Source: Paraburkholderia phosphatilytica (GTDB lineage Bacteria > Pseudomonadota > Gammaproteobacteria > Burkholderiales > Burkholderiaceae). From it: a stretch of DNA of 64,000 nucleotides. The notes below the pieces were generated by a model, which was given only the letters and a program-made list of their open reading frames with translations, was not told the origin of the DNA and searched no databases. Below, in pieces: positions 34,215-42,986 of this stretch; position 1 is the stretch's first letter; each line of letters opens with the position of its first letter. The position numbers and the translations under genes were made by a program. The stretch is taken from NCBI RefSeq assembly GCF_003443895.1, contig NZ_QQOA01000002.1:124001-188000 (forward strand). Reading direction: 5' to 3'.

Positions 34215-34847
34215 TCATATAACGCGCGAACCGGCCTGCTCCAGCATCGACGCCCCCGCGAACAGCCGCACGATGAAGCGCTCCGCGTAGCCGACGAGCG
34301 CATCGCGCCGCGCCGCGTCCTCGATGTACTCGTGCGACAGATGGAACAGCTGCAGCACGATCTGCGTGCACACTTCGTCGATCACCTCACGCGCGAGGCC
34401 CGGCACGAGTTCCAGCTTGACCACATCGTCGGCCATTTCCGACGCGACTTCGCTCAGATTCAGCCGCACCGCGTCGCGCAACGCCGGCGACGTGCCGTGA
34501 TATTCGGCGAGCGCGCAGCGAAACGCGTCGCGGTTGTCGAGCGCGAACGCGAAGAACGCGGCGCACGCACGGCGCGGCACGCTCTGCGGCTTGTCATGCG
34601 CGGCCAGCCAGCGTTCGCGCCGAAGCATCGGGCGCAGACGGCGACTGATCCATTCCACGGCTTCGCGCGCGAGATCGTCGAGCGTATCGAAGTGCCGGTA
34701 AAACGTGTTCGGATTGAGCCCGGCTTCGCGCGCCAGCTCGCGCAACCCGAGCGTGCCGAAGCTGCGGCCGCCGGCCGTGAGCCGCAGCGCCGCCTCGATC
34801 AGACGCCGCTTCCCGGGCGCGAGATCCGCTTCGAATTCGTCCATCAT
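34215..34847 (-). CDS. TetR family regulator of the monooxygenase/esterase pair
   Basis: 210 residues from ATG 34847 (ATG 34844 is adjacent). The HTH is near residues 30-60 (FGTLGLRELAREAGLNPNTF, then YRHFDTLDDLAREAVEW). The C-terminal part includes a DxVxxxLFxLSHEY helix typical of the FabR-like TetR subgroup, whose members sense acyl chains or hydrophobic compounds. The gene is divergent from the Baeyer-Villiger monooxygenase, with a 12-bp inverted repeat between them at 34939-34978. That repeat is most likely its operator. Confidence 0.82.
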   Translation of the reverse strand: MMDEFEADLAPGKRRLIEAALRLTAGGRSFGTLGLRELAREAGLNPNTFYRHFDTLDDLAREAVEWISRRLRPMLRRERWLAAHDKPQSVPRRACAAFFAFALDNRDAFRCALAEYHGTSPALRDAVRLNLSEVASEMADDVVKLELVPGLAREVIDEVCTQIVLQLFHLSHEYIEDAARRDALVGYAERFIVRLFAGASMLEQAGSRVI

Positions 34848-34938
34848 GGTTCGTCTATTCTGCAGAGTGGCCAGCATGACGCGCGTCACCCGATGCGCGC
34901 CGCAGGCTGTCACTGTAGCCGATCTTGACGGGATGTGT

Positions 34939-34978
34939 ACAGTTGTCTACCCTCTCCCTGTACGCTGTAGACAACTGT
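34939..34978. promoter_or_regulatory. 12-bp inverted repeat, probable TetR operator
   Basis: ACAGTTGTCTAC (34939-34950) and GTAGACAACTGT (34967-34978) are exact reverse complements separated by 16 bp, about 90 bp from each of the divergent start codons. GTAGAC also repeats right after the second arm, so two overlapping sites may exist. The size and place fit TetR control of both genes. Confidence 0.65.
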
Positions 34979-35054
34979 AGACGCCCGCTTGATATCCGCT
35001 TGTCTGTCCCCGCCCGCGCGGCCTGTGTCGGGTGCTCTGAAGGAGATCCGTTTC

Positions 35055-36572
35055 ATGCCGTTCGCGTCCCCGAATTCAACGTCCGGCGCGGCACATGCCA
35101 AGGCGCCGCGCATCGCGATCGTCGGCAGCGGCTTCGCGGGCATCGGGATGGCGATCCGTCTGCAGAAAATGGGCATCACATCGTTCATCGTGTACGAAGC
35201 GGCGAGCGGCGTCGGCGGCACGTGGCGCGAGAACACCTATCCGGGCGCCGCCTGCGACGTCCCATCGCATCTCTACTCGTTCTCGTTCGAACCGAATCCC
35301 GACTGGTCGCGCATCTTCAGCCCGCAGCAGGAGATTCTCGAGTACCTGAAACGCTGCGCTCGCAAGTACGACGTCGAGCGCTACATCCGCTTCGACACCG
35401 CCGTGCGCGCGGCCCGCTTCGACGACGCTCGTCAGGTGTGGCATCTCACGCTGGCGCGGCGCAGTGAACCGGCCGGCACAACGGAAACCGTCGAAGCCGA
35501 CATCGTGATCGCCGCGACCGGCCCATTGTCGCGGCCGGAGTTTCCCGACATCGAAGGCCTCGACCGTTTCGGCAAGTTTTTTCACTCGGCCTGCTGGGAT
35601 CACGACTATCCGCTCGCCGGCAAACGCGTCGCGGTGATCGGCACCGGCGCGAGCGCGATCCAGTTCGTACCGCAGATCCAGCCGCAGGTCGCGCAGCTCG
35701 CGCTGTTCCAGCGCACGGCGCCGTGGGTGATGCCGCGCGGCGATCATGCGGTCGGCGAGCACGCGCGCTGGCTGTACCGCACGCTGCCGTTCACGCAGCG
35801 CGTGGTGCGGCAGGCCATTTACTGGCAGCTCGAAAGCCGCGCGATCGCCTTCGTACTGCAGCCGAAGCTGCTCGCGATCCCGATGGGGTTCGCTCGCAGC
35901 TACCTGGAACGGCGCGTGACGGACCCGGCGCTGCGCGAGAAGCTCACGCCCAACCACACGCTCGGCTGCAAGCGCGTGCTGCTGTCGAGCGACTACTACC
36001 GCGCGGTGACGAAGCCGAATGTCGAAGTCGTGACCGCGCCGATCCGCGAGATCGTTGCGGACGGCATCGTCACCGCGGACGGCACGCATCATCCTGCCGA
36101 CGCGATCATCTGCGGCACCGGCTTCCTCGTAAACGACGTGCCCACGCCGTTCGCCGTGACGGGCGCGAATGGCGCGGACTTGAGCGAGCGCTGGCTACGC
36201 GACGGACCCGAAGCGTATCTCGGCGTCAGCATCGCGGACTTCCCGAACTTCTTCATGATCGTCGGCCCGAATACCGGGCTCGGGCACAACTCGATGATCT
36301 ACATGATCGAGTCGCAGATCCAGTACATCGCCGACTGCCTGCGCACGCTCCAGCACCGCGGCGCACGCACGATGGAACTGCGCGCCGACGTGCAGCGCGC
36401 ATACAACGCACAGCTGCAGGCGCGGCTCGCGCGCTCGGTCTGGGCGAGCGGCTGCCGCAGCTACTACCAGACGAAGAGCGGCAAAAACACCGCGATCTGG
36501 CCGGGCTTTTCGTTCGGCTTTCGCCGCCGCACGCGCAGGATGCGCCCCGACGATTACCGCTTCGCGATCTGA
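35055..36572 (+). CDS. Flavin-containing Baeyer-Villiger-type monooxygenase
   Basis: 505 residues, normal for class B flavoprotein monooxygenases. FAD site RIAIVGSGFAGIGMAIRL at residue 19 on, ASGVGGTWRENTYPGAACDV, and NADPH site VAVIGTGASAIQFVPQI near 193. The fingerprint region reads RFGKFFHSACWD, keeping the Gly, His and Trp but with Arg where the first Phe of FxGxxxHxxxW is expected. It inserts oxygen next to a ketone to give an ester or lactone. TGAAGGAGATCC before ATG 35055 is a strong ribosome site. The esterase downstream would hydrolyse the product. Confidence 0.87.
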   Translation: MPFASPNSTSGAAHAKAPRIAIVGSGFAGIGMAIRLQKMGITSFIVYEAASGVGGTWRENTYPGAACDVPSHLYSFSFEPNPDWSRIFSPQQEILEYLKRCARKYDVERYIRFDTAVRAARFDDARQVWHLTLARRSEPAGTTETVEADIVIAATGPLSRPEFPDIEGLDRFGKFFHSACWDHDYPLAGKRVAVIGTGASAIQFVPQIQPQVAQLALFQRTAPWVMPRGDHAVGEHARWLYRTLPFTQRVVRQAIYWQLESRAIAFVLQPKLLAIPMGFARSYLERRVTDPALREKLTPNHTLGCKRVLLSSDYYRAVTKPNVEVVTAPIREIVADGIVTADGTHHPADAIICGTGFLVNDVPTPFAVTGANGADLSERWLRDGPEAYLGVSIADFPNFFMIVGPNTGLGHNSMIYMIESQIQYIADCLRTLQHRGARTMELRADVQRAYNAQLQARLARSVWASGCRSYYQTKSGKNTAIWPGFSFGFRRRTRRMRPDDYRFAI

Positions 36573-36645
36573 GCGCGCCGATACCGACAACAGGCGCGCC
36601 GCATCGAGGCATGTTCGACCCACCATCACTCAGGGAGAGAGAGAG

Positions 36646-37635
36646 ATGACACGAGCCGGATCCGCTTCGCCATCGCTTCGAACCACGCATGATGCCGCGC
36701 CTCGCGGTGCGCCGCCGCGCAGGTCGCTGGCCGCGCGCTTCGGCTTCACGAGCGTGCCGCGACTCGAACTGGTGCGCCGCTATACGCGCCACGATGCGCG
36801 CTTCGTCGAGATCATGGGCACCGACGTGCACTATCTCGACGAAGGCCGCGCAACCGATCCCGACGCGCCCGTGCTCGTGTTGATTCACGGCTTCGCGTCG
36901 TCGCTGCATACGTGGGATGCGGTTGCCGCCGACCTTGCGCGCGAGCATCGCGTGATCCGCTTCGATCTGCCGCCGTTCGGCGTGACGGGTCCGCTGCGGT
37001 CGTCGTCAGGGGCGATCGAAACGATCGACATCCACGTGTTGCGACGCTTCTTCGATACCCTGATGCAGGCGCTCGGCATCGAGCGCGCGACGCTGATCGG
37101 CAACTCGCTCGGCGGGCTCTTGTCGTGGGACTACGCGGTCCGCCATCCAGGTGCAGTGGACAAGCTCGTGCTGATCGATGCCGCCGGCTTCCCGATGAAG
37201 CTGCCCGTCTACATCGATCTCTTCAACCGGCGCCTCGTGCAGTGGAGCGCGCCGTGGCTGTTGCCCGAGTCGATCGTGAAAAGCGCGGTGCGCAACGTGT
37301 ATGGCGACGCACGCAGGCTCGATCCGCTGACGCTGCGCCGTTACGTCGATTTCTTTCACGGCGAGCACACGCGCGAGGCGATCGCGAAGATGGTGCCGAA
37401 GCTCGTGTTCGACGACCTCGACACCGACGTGCTCGCGACGCTCGATGTGCCCACACTCGTGCTATGGGGTGCGAAAGACCGCTGGATTCCACCGGCGCAC
37501 GCGGCCGAGTTCGCGAAGCGCATCAAGGGCGCGAAGTCGGTGATGTACCCGGGTCTCGGGCACATCCCGATGGAGGAAGATCCGGAGCGGGTGCTGACGG
37601 ATCTGCACGCGTTCTGCGCGTTTCCGAGTAGCTAG
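36646..37635 (+). CDS. Alpha/beta hydrolase (esterase), partner of the monooxygenase
   Basis: 329 residues. LVLIHGFASSLHTW supplies the oxyanion hole, GNSLGG the nucleophile Ser154, LWGAKD the Asp278 and GLGHIPME the His306. About 45 basic residues precede the core, possibly a membrane-associating helix region (RSLAARFGFTSVPRLELVRR). AGGGAGAGAGAG precedes ATG 36646. It is 73 bp after the monooxygenase on the same strand and under the same TetR control region, so a two-step path ketone to ester to acid plus alcohol is inferred. Confidence 0.85.
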   Translation: MTRAGSASPSLRTTHDAAPRGAPPRRSLAARFGFTSVPRLELVRRYTRHDARFVEIMGTDVHYLDEGRATDPDAPVLVLIHGFASSLHTWDAVAADLAREHRVIRFDLPPFGVTGPLRSSSGAIETIDIHVLRRFFDTLMQALGIERATLIGNSLGGLLSWDYAVRHPGAVDKLVLIDAAGFPMKLPVYIDLFNRRLVQWSAPWLLPESIVKSAVRNVYGDARRLDPLTLRRYVDFFHGEHTREAIAKMVPKLVFDDLDTDVLATLDVPTLVLWGAKDRWIPPAHAAEFAKRIKGAKSVMYPGLGHIPMEEDPERVLTDLHAFCAFPSS

Positions 37636-37659
37636 CGCGCGAGAGCCGCCTGGCACGCG

Positions 37660-38691
37660 TCAAACGTTGACCGGAAACGGATTGCGCTCGTCGAAGCCCT
37701 GTTGATGCCAGTACGGATACGCCGGGCGCAGCCGGCTCGCTTCGTCGAGCTTCGCGACCTGCTCCGGCGTCAGGTTCCAGCCCACCGAACCCAGGTTCTG
37801 TCGCAACTGCTCCTCGTTGCGCGCGCCGATCAGCACGGTGGCCACTGTCGGCCGCTGCAGCAGCCAGTTCAGTGCGATCTGCGGGATGGTCTTGCCGGTT
37901 TCCTCGGCGATCGCGTCGAGCGCATCGACGACGCGAAACAGGTACTCGTCCGGCACCGGCGGCCCCATATCGGCCGTCTTGTGCAGGCGGCTTGCCGCCG
38001 GCAGCGGCTGGCCGCGACGGATCTTGCCGGTCAGACGCCCCCAGCCAAGCGGACTCCACACCACCGCGCCGACGCCCTGATCGAGGCCGAGCGGCATCAG
38101 CTCCCATTCGTAGTCACGGCCGATCAGCGAGTAGTACGTCTGGTTCGCGACATAGCGCGGATAACCGTAGCGGTCCGCGACGTCGAGCGACTTCATCAGA
38201 TGCCAGCCCGAGAAATTCGACACGCCCGTGTAGCGGATCTTGCCGGCGCGCACGAGGTCGTCGAGCGTGGACAGCACTTCCTGCACCGGCGTTTTCGCGT
38301 CGAAGCCGTGCAACTGGAACAGGTCGATGTAGTCGGTCTGCAGGCGTTTCAGCGCGGCGTCGACCGCGTTGATCAGGTGAAAGCGCGACGAGCCGACGTT
38401 GTTCGGCTCGTCGTCGAAACGGAAGGTCGCCTTGGTGGAAATCAGCACCTTGTCGCGGCGCCCTTTCACCGCTTCGCCAAGCACCGACTCCGACGCGCCG
38501 CTCGAATAGATGTCCGCGCTGTCGAACATCGTCACGCCCGCGTCGAGACAGATGTCGACCAGCTTGCGCGCCTCGGCGACATCGGTCTCGCCCCACGCCT
38601 GGAAGAATTCGCCCTTGCCGCCGAACGTGCCGGTACCGAAGCTGAGCACCGGAACCTTGAAGCCCGATGCGCCGAGATGTCGATATTCCAT
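37660..38691 (-). CDS. Aldo/keto reductase
   Basis: 343 residues, a TIM-barrel NADPH oxidoreductase. The catalytic Asp/Tyr region FDSADIYSSGASESVLGEA (Asp and Tyr as proton donor), Lys in ISTKATF and His in LFQLHGFD are present; a C-terminal IGARNEEQLRQNLGSVGW binds the cofactor phosphate. Substrate unknown; many such proteins reduce aldehydes or quinones. GAGGATC lies 3 nt before ATG 38691. It is convergent with the esterase, 24 bp away. Confidence 0.87.
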   Translation of the reverse strand: MEYRHLGASGFKVPVLSFGTGTFGGKGEFFQAWGETDVAEARKLVDICLDAGVTMFDSADIYSSGASESVLGEAVKGRRDKVLISTKATFRFDDEPNNVGSSRFHLINAVDAALKRLQTDYIDLFQLHGFDAKTPVQEVLSTLDDLVRAGKIRYTGVSNFSGWHLMKSLDVADRYGYPRYVANQTYYSLIGRDYEWELMPLGLDQGVGAVVWSPLGWGRLTGKIRRGQPLPAASRLHKTADMGPPVPDEYLFRVVDALDAIAEETGKTIPQIALNWLLQRPTVATVLIGARNEEQLRQNLGSVGWNLTPEQVAKLDEASRLRPAYPYWHQQGFDERNPFPVNV

Positions 38692-38784
38692 GCTGATCCT
38701 CGTAAAGGTGGCGAAAGAAATATCAGGGTACTGCAACGTCCACGCGCATGCAGTCAGGCGGGCACGCGCTCGCCGGCACTTGCG

Positions 38785-39096
38785 TCACATGTTCGTGTAC
38801 GCGCTGCACCAGCCGTGCTGCGCGACGAGCTTGTCGCCGAACGGCATGCATTTCGACCACGCGTCTTTCGGGCTGCCCTGGTACAGCGAGCAGTTCGCGC
38901 ACGTCTGACCCGCGACGTAGTTCGGAAAGCGCGTCTTGTCGACCCGCGACGCATCGCGGACATAGCCGAGCGACTGGGCCTTCGGGTCGCTTTCGGCGAG
39001 CTTCTGCGCGTCCTCGCCGAACGCGGCGCGCGACAGCGCGACGGATGCGCCGGCGCTCAGGCTGGCGAGAATGAAGGTGCGGCGGGAGGCGGTCAT
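38785..39096 (-). CDS. High-potential iron-sulfur protein (HiPIP)
   Basis: 103 residues. A twin-arginine type signal (TASRRTFILASLSAGASVAL) exports the folded protein. The mature part holds the four cluster cysteines in the HiPIP pattern: CANC, then SKCMPFG and GWCSAYTNM at the very end, with the aromatic YVAG and FPNY residues that shield the 4Fe-4S cluster. It carries single electrons in the periplasm. ATG 39096 was chosen because the Tat motif follows directly; the ribosome site is weak. No redox partner lies next to it, although it is 93 bp upstream of the aldo/keto reductase gene. Confidence 0.88.
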   Translation of the reverse strand: MTASRRTFILASLSAGASVALSRAAFGEDAQKLAESDPKAQSLGYVRDASRVDKTRFPNYVAGQTCANCSLYQGSPKDAWSKCMPFGDKLVAQHGWCSAYTNM

Positions 39097-39319
39097 GGGC
39101 GGGCTCGTCGATCTGCGGGCGGTTGAGCACTTCACGTTACCCGAGTTCGTCCGCGCATGCATGACGGCGGCCTTTCAGCTTTCGCGCCCATTTGCGGATC
39201 AGACCGCAGCGCATGCAGAAGGCAGGGTCGATACCGATAAGGCGCGGCGCCACCGCGGTCGATAGCGCATGGAGAATCGACGAACAGAACCAGCAGGCAC
39301 ATCAGGGAGGCACGCCATC

Positions 39320-40720
39320 ATGCGTTTCGGGTTCCCGCGGTTCCGCCGCGCGCCGGGCATCGTCGGCGATATCGCCGCGCAGGCCGGCAAGCTCGGCATC
39401 GAGATCTGCGACGTGTCGGGCCACGTGGACGAAGTCGCGACGCGCGTCGAGCGCCAGGCGCAGGTCTGCCGCGCACTGCGCGAATCGGCGGCACGGACGA
39501 TGGAAGGCAACCGTCGCATCGCGAGCGCCGCGCGCGGGATGCGCGACGTGACCGCGCATGCGGCGACCGGCGTGCAGGAATCGCAGCGCACGCTGGAGGC
39601 ATCGCTTGCGGATATCCACGGCCTCGTCGAAGGCGTGACCGTGATCGAAAGCCAGATCGACGCGCTGCGCTCGGCGCTCGCGCATGTCAGCAACGTGTCC
39701 GAGGAAATCTCGACGATCGCGCGACAAACCCACCTGCTCGCGATCAACGCGGCGATCGAGGCCGCGCGTGCCGGCGAATCCGGCAAGAGCTTCGCGGTGG
39801 TCGCGGCGGAAGTGAAGAACCTGTCGTCGAAGACCGCGCAGGCGACGAGCCAGATCGAAAGCACGCTCGCGCAGTTGCGGCAGCAGACCGAGCAGCTTAT
39901 CAGCGAAGGCTCGGTGAACACCGAGCGCGCGCACCGGGTTCGCGAAGGCACGCGGACGATCGGCGACATCGTGCATTCGACGGGCCACGCGATCACCCAG
40001 CTGAACGGCGAGGCGGACCAGATCGCCAACCTGACCGGCGACATCGAAACGCGCTGCACGGGGCTCGAGGCGCAGGTGCTGGAAATGGCCGGCGAGGTCG
40101 AGGAATCGAGCGAAAACTTCGTGCAGGCGAAGACGCGGCTCGGCAGGCTGCTCGGTGTGTCGGAAACGTTGATCGAGCTGACGGCCGCGACCGGCATCGA
40201 AACTGACGATACGCGCTTCATCGCGGCCGTCGAGGAAGCCGCCGCGAAGATTGGCAAGCTGTTCGAAGCGGCAGTGGAGCGCGGCGAGATCACGCTCGCC
40301 GACCTGTTCGACGAACGCTACGAGCCGATTCGCGGCACCGATCCGCCGCAGTACATGACACGCTTCACCGCGTTCACCGATCGCGTGCTGCCGCCCATCC
40401 AGGAGCCGCTTTCCGGCTTCGACCCACGTGTCGCGTTCTGCGCGGCGATCGACCGGCGCGGCTATCTGCCGACCCACAACCTGAAGTTTTCACAGCCGCA
40501 ACGCGACGATCCGGTCTGGAACGCCGCGAACTGCCGCAACCGGCGCATCTTCAACGACCGCACCGGCGCCGCGGCCGGCGCGAACACCAAACGCTTCCTG
40601 CTGCAGACTTATCGCCGTGACATGGGCGGCGGCGAGTTCGTGCTGATGAAGGATGCCTCCGCGCCCGTGACGGTCGCGGGGCGTCACTGGGGCGGGTTGC
40701 GGATGGGTTACAGGGTATAA
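39320..40720 (+). CDS. Soluble methyl-accepting chemotaxis-like protein with C-terminal sensor domain
   Basis: 466 residues without a membrane helix. The signalling hairpin is clear near residues 130-190: VSEEISTIARQTHLLAINAA, IEAARAGESGKSFAVVAAEV. The C-terminal 180 residues (AAAKIGKLFEAAVERGEITL onward; CAAIDRRGYLPTHN; NRRIFNDRTG; HWGGLRMGYRV) look like a Cache/PAS-type small-molecule module, which normally sits N-terminal and outside the cell. So here the sensor is cytoplasmic and after the signalling tip. AGGGAGG precedes ATG 39320. No che genes are close by. Confidence 0.8.
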   Translation: MRFGFPRFRRAPGIVGDIAAQAGKLGIEICDVSGHVDEVATRVERQAQVCRALRESAARTMEGNRRIASAARGMRDVTAHAATGVQESQRTLEASLADIHGLVEGVTVIESQIDALRSALAHVSNVSEEISTIARQTHLLAINAAIEAARAGESGKSFAVVAAEVKNLSSKTAQATSQIESTLAQLRQQTEQLISEGSVNTERAHRVREGTRTIGDIVHSTGHAITQLNGEADQIANLTGDIETRCTGLEAQVLEMAGEVEESSENFVQAKTRLGRLLGVSETLIELTAATGIETDDTRFIAAVEEAAAKIGKLFEAAVERGEITLADLFDERYEPIRGTDPPQYMTRFTAFTDRVLPPIQEPLSGFDPRVAFCAAIDRRGYLPTHNLKFSQPQRDDPVWNAANCRNRRIFNDRTGAAAGANTKRFLLQTYRRDMGGGEFVLMKDASAPVTVAGRHWGGLRMGYRV

Positions 40721-40760
40721 GCGCGGCTGCGAACGCGGAATTGAGCGCAGGTACGAGCGC

Positions 40761-41975
40761 TTATTTCACGCTGCCGATTTCCGGTTGCTGGTCGAGGCCA
40801 TCCAGCGCCCGGCCGATGTCGGCACGCAGATCCGCCTCGTCTTCGAGACCGACGTAGAAGCGCACCAGCGTACCCGCGTGCGGCCATTGCGCCGCGCTGC
40901 GCATGCTGCCGATGTTGTACGGCATCACGAGACTGTGCGCGCCGCCCCAGCTCCAGCCGAGCGCGAACAGCTCCAGCGCTTCGCAGAACGCGTCGACCTG
41001 CGCGGGCGTGTAGCGGCCATCGAACACGACGGAAAACAGCCCGCCGGCGCCGCCGCTGAAATCGCGCGCGAAGAACTCGTGGCCCGGGCAGTCCGGCAGC
41101 GCCGGATGCAGCACAGCGGCAATCTCCGGACGCGTCTTGAGCCAGCGTGCGAGCGCGAGCGCGCTGCGATCGTGCTGCTCGAAGCGCACTTTCATGCTCG
41201 GCAGGCTGCGCAGCACGAGCGAGCAGTCGTCGGCGGAGACGCCGATGCCGACGCGCATCCGCGCCGCCTTCAGCTTCAGGTGCAGGTCGTGGTTCGCGGT
41301 GATCGCCGCGCCCATCAGCAGGTCGCTGCCGCCGGACTGGTACTTGGTCAGCGCCTGCACCGAGATGTCGATGCCGAGTTCGAACGGCTTGAACGCGAGG
41401 CCAGCGGAATAGGTGTTGTCGGTGGCCGTCAGCACGCCGCGAGCCTTCGCGACCGCGGTGATCGCGCGCGTGTCGGGCACTTCCATCGTCACCGAACCGG
41501 GCGCTTCCAGCCAGATCAGCTTCGTCTCCGGCCGGATCAGGTCGGCGATGCCCGCACCGATCATCGGGTCGTAGTAGCGCACCGACAGCCCGAAGTCGCG
41601 CGCGAGCCAGTCGCCGTGATCGCGGTTCGGCGAATAGACGTTGTCCGGAATCAGCACGTCGTCGCCGGATTTGACGAACGCGAAGTACACGCCCGAGATC
41701 GCGGACAGCCCCGACGGATACAGCAGCGCGTGCTCGCCGCCTTCGATCGCGGCGAGCCGCTGCGTCAGCGCGGCCGAGGTCGGCGTCGCGTGCAGGCCGT
41801 AGCGCCACTGCGTGTCATCTCGCCAGTCGAGCGCGCGCAAGGTCGCGAGATCGGGGAACACGACGGTCGATGCACGCGCAACCGGCACCGAAAACGAATC
41901 GAAGCCCGGCGTGATCTTGTCTTCGGCGTGCACGATGCGGGTCTGCTGCGACCGGCTGGAACGGGATTGGCTCAT
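40761..41975 (-). CDS. MetC-like cystathionine beta-lyase (PLP, Cys/Met metabolism family)
   Basis: 404 residues. The PLP lysine is Lys211 in VQALTKYQSGGSDLLMG; NRDHGDWL, ATDNTYSAGL (Asp for the pyridine nitrogen) and SLPSMKVRF complete the fold. Family members split cystathionine to homocysteine, pyruvate and ammonia, or act on related thiol amino acids; MetC is the best match by motif layout. It converges with the chemoreceptor gene, 40 bp apart, where ATAAGCGC/GCGCTTAT could form a long-loop hairpin. Confidence 0.85.
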   Translation of the reverse strand: MSQSRSSRSQQTRIVHAEDKITPGFDSFSVPVARASTVVFPDLATLRALDWRDDTQWRYGLHATPTSAALTQRLAAIEGGEHALLYPSGLSAISGVYFAFVKSGDDVLIPDNVYSPNRDHGDWLARDFGLSVRYYDPMIGAGIADLIRPETKLIWLEAPGSVTMEVPDTRAITAVAKARGVLTATDNTYSAGLAFKPFELGIDISVQALTKYQSGGSDLLMGAAITANHDLHLKLKAARMRVGIGVSADDCSLVLRSLPSMKVRFEQHDRSALALARWLKTRPEIAAVLHPALPDCPGHEFFARDFSGGAGGLFSVVFDGRYTPAQVDAFCEALELFALGWSWGGAHSLVMPYNIGSMRSAAQWPHAGTLVRFYVGLEDEADLRADIGRALDGLDQQPEIGSVK

Positions 41976-42112
41976 GATGGACGGGAGAAGGTCACGGTTC
42001 TGGTTAGGACGGATGCGCGGCGGCCGACGTAGGGTTCAGGCGGCGTTGGGGCGAGCGCCGTGGGTTCGTACGCAGTGATGGGCTGCCGCAGTGCAGGCGT
42101 CGTTTGAAAGTG

Positions 42113-42880
42113 TCAGTCGCCGGTCGTCAGGTTGCTGACGCCGTTGACCTGATGGCCGGGTTGGGGTTTCGCTGGCGCGGCCGTGGTGGGTGCCTGCGCC
42201 GCTGCGGCTGGCGCGCTTTGCTGCGACGGTGCGGATTGCTGCGCGCCGGCGTTGTCCTGCGCGTTGCCCGCGTTGCCCGCATCGCCCGCGCCCGATGCAG
42301 CGTCAGGTGGCATGGCCTTGAGCGCCGCCGCGGCCTCGCGCTGGCTTTCGTCCTTCGACGGCAGCGGCTGCCCGGCCGCGAGCGGATGCAGGTCGAACGG
42401 CAGCGGGTTCGAATCGTCGACGTCCATCCGGTCGCCGTCCAGCACGCCGTTCGCTGCGAACTTGCCGACCCAGTTGCCGGTGATATGCGTGCCGTCGTTC
42501 GATTCCTCGACTTCGAGCGTCGTGTCCTCGCGGTCGCCCGCGATCAGGATCACCTCGCCGTTATCGGCGTACTGATATTCGCCGTGCACGCCCGACGGAT
42601 CGTCGGTTTTCGGGCCGAGCCGCAGCACGATCTGGCGGTTGCCGAGCATCCCGACGTAGCGCGGAAACTTCGCGAATTCGGGATTGGGTTTCAGCGGCAA
42701 CTGGATCGGCGGCGGCGCGGCCAGTTCCTTCACCGCGTCGCTCTGGGCGTGTGCCGTGACCGGCAGCGCGACCAGCGCGCCGGCACCGGCCAGCCACGCC
42801 AGCGAGCAGACTAGCGCCGGCCATGCACGATGGCGACGCGGGCGTTGGAGCAGTGAGTCGATCGAATGCGGTTGCTGCAT
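42113..42880 (-). CDS. Exported hypothetical protein with Ala/Gln/Pro-rich tail
   Basis: 255 residues. A basic n-region (RPRRHRAWPALVCSLAWLAG) leads to a signal peptide cut near TAHAQ (about residue 46). The folded part, about 60-150 (NRQIVLRLGPKTDDPSGVHG, EYQYADNGEVILIAGDREDT, GTHITGNWVGKF), has beta-strand spacing that may form a small barrel. The C-terminal 80 residues are low complexity (Ala, Gln, Pro). No family is recognised. It is 106 bp downstream of bktB on the same strand. Confidence 0.55.
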   Translation of the reverse strand: MQQPHSIDSLLQRPRRHRAWPALVCSLAWLAGAGALVALPVTAHAQSDAVKELAAPPPIQLPLKPNPEFAKFPRYVGMLGNRQIVLRLGPKTDDPSGVHGEYQYADNGEVILIAGDREDTTLEVEESNDGTHITGNWVGKFAANGVLDGDRMDVDDSNPLPFDLHPLAAGQPLPSKDESQREAAAALKAMPPDAASGAGDAGNAGNAQDNAGAQQSAPSQQSAPAAAAQAPTTAAPAKPQPGHQVNGVSNLTTGD

Positions 42881-42986
42881 CGTATTGCTTCCTTCGTAGT
42901 GCTGGAGTGCTGTGGTACTGGCGATGGCGCGGATGGCGGTGTGATCTGCGGCGTCGCGCAGCGCCGCGCCACGCCACGCGCTCGTG

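Noticed and set aside
40718..40774. ATAAGCGC/GCGCTTAT pairing between convergent genes as a terminator
   Set aside because: The loop is over 30 nt and the T-run is too short for a confident call.
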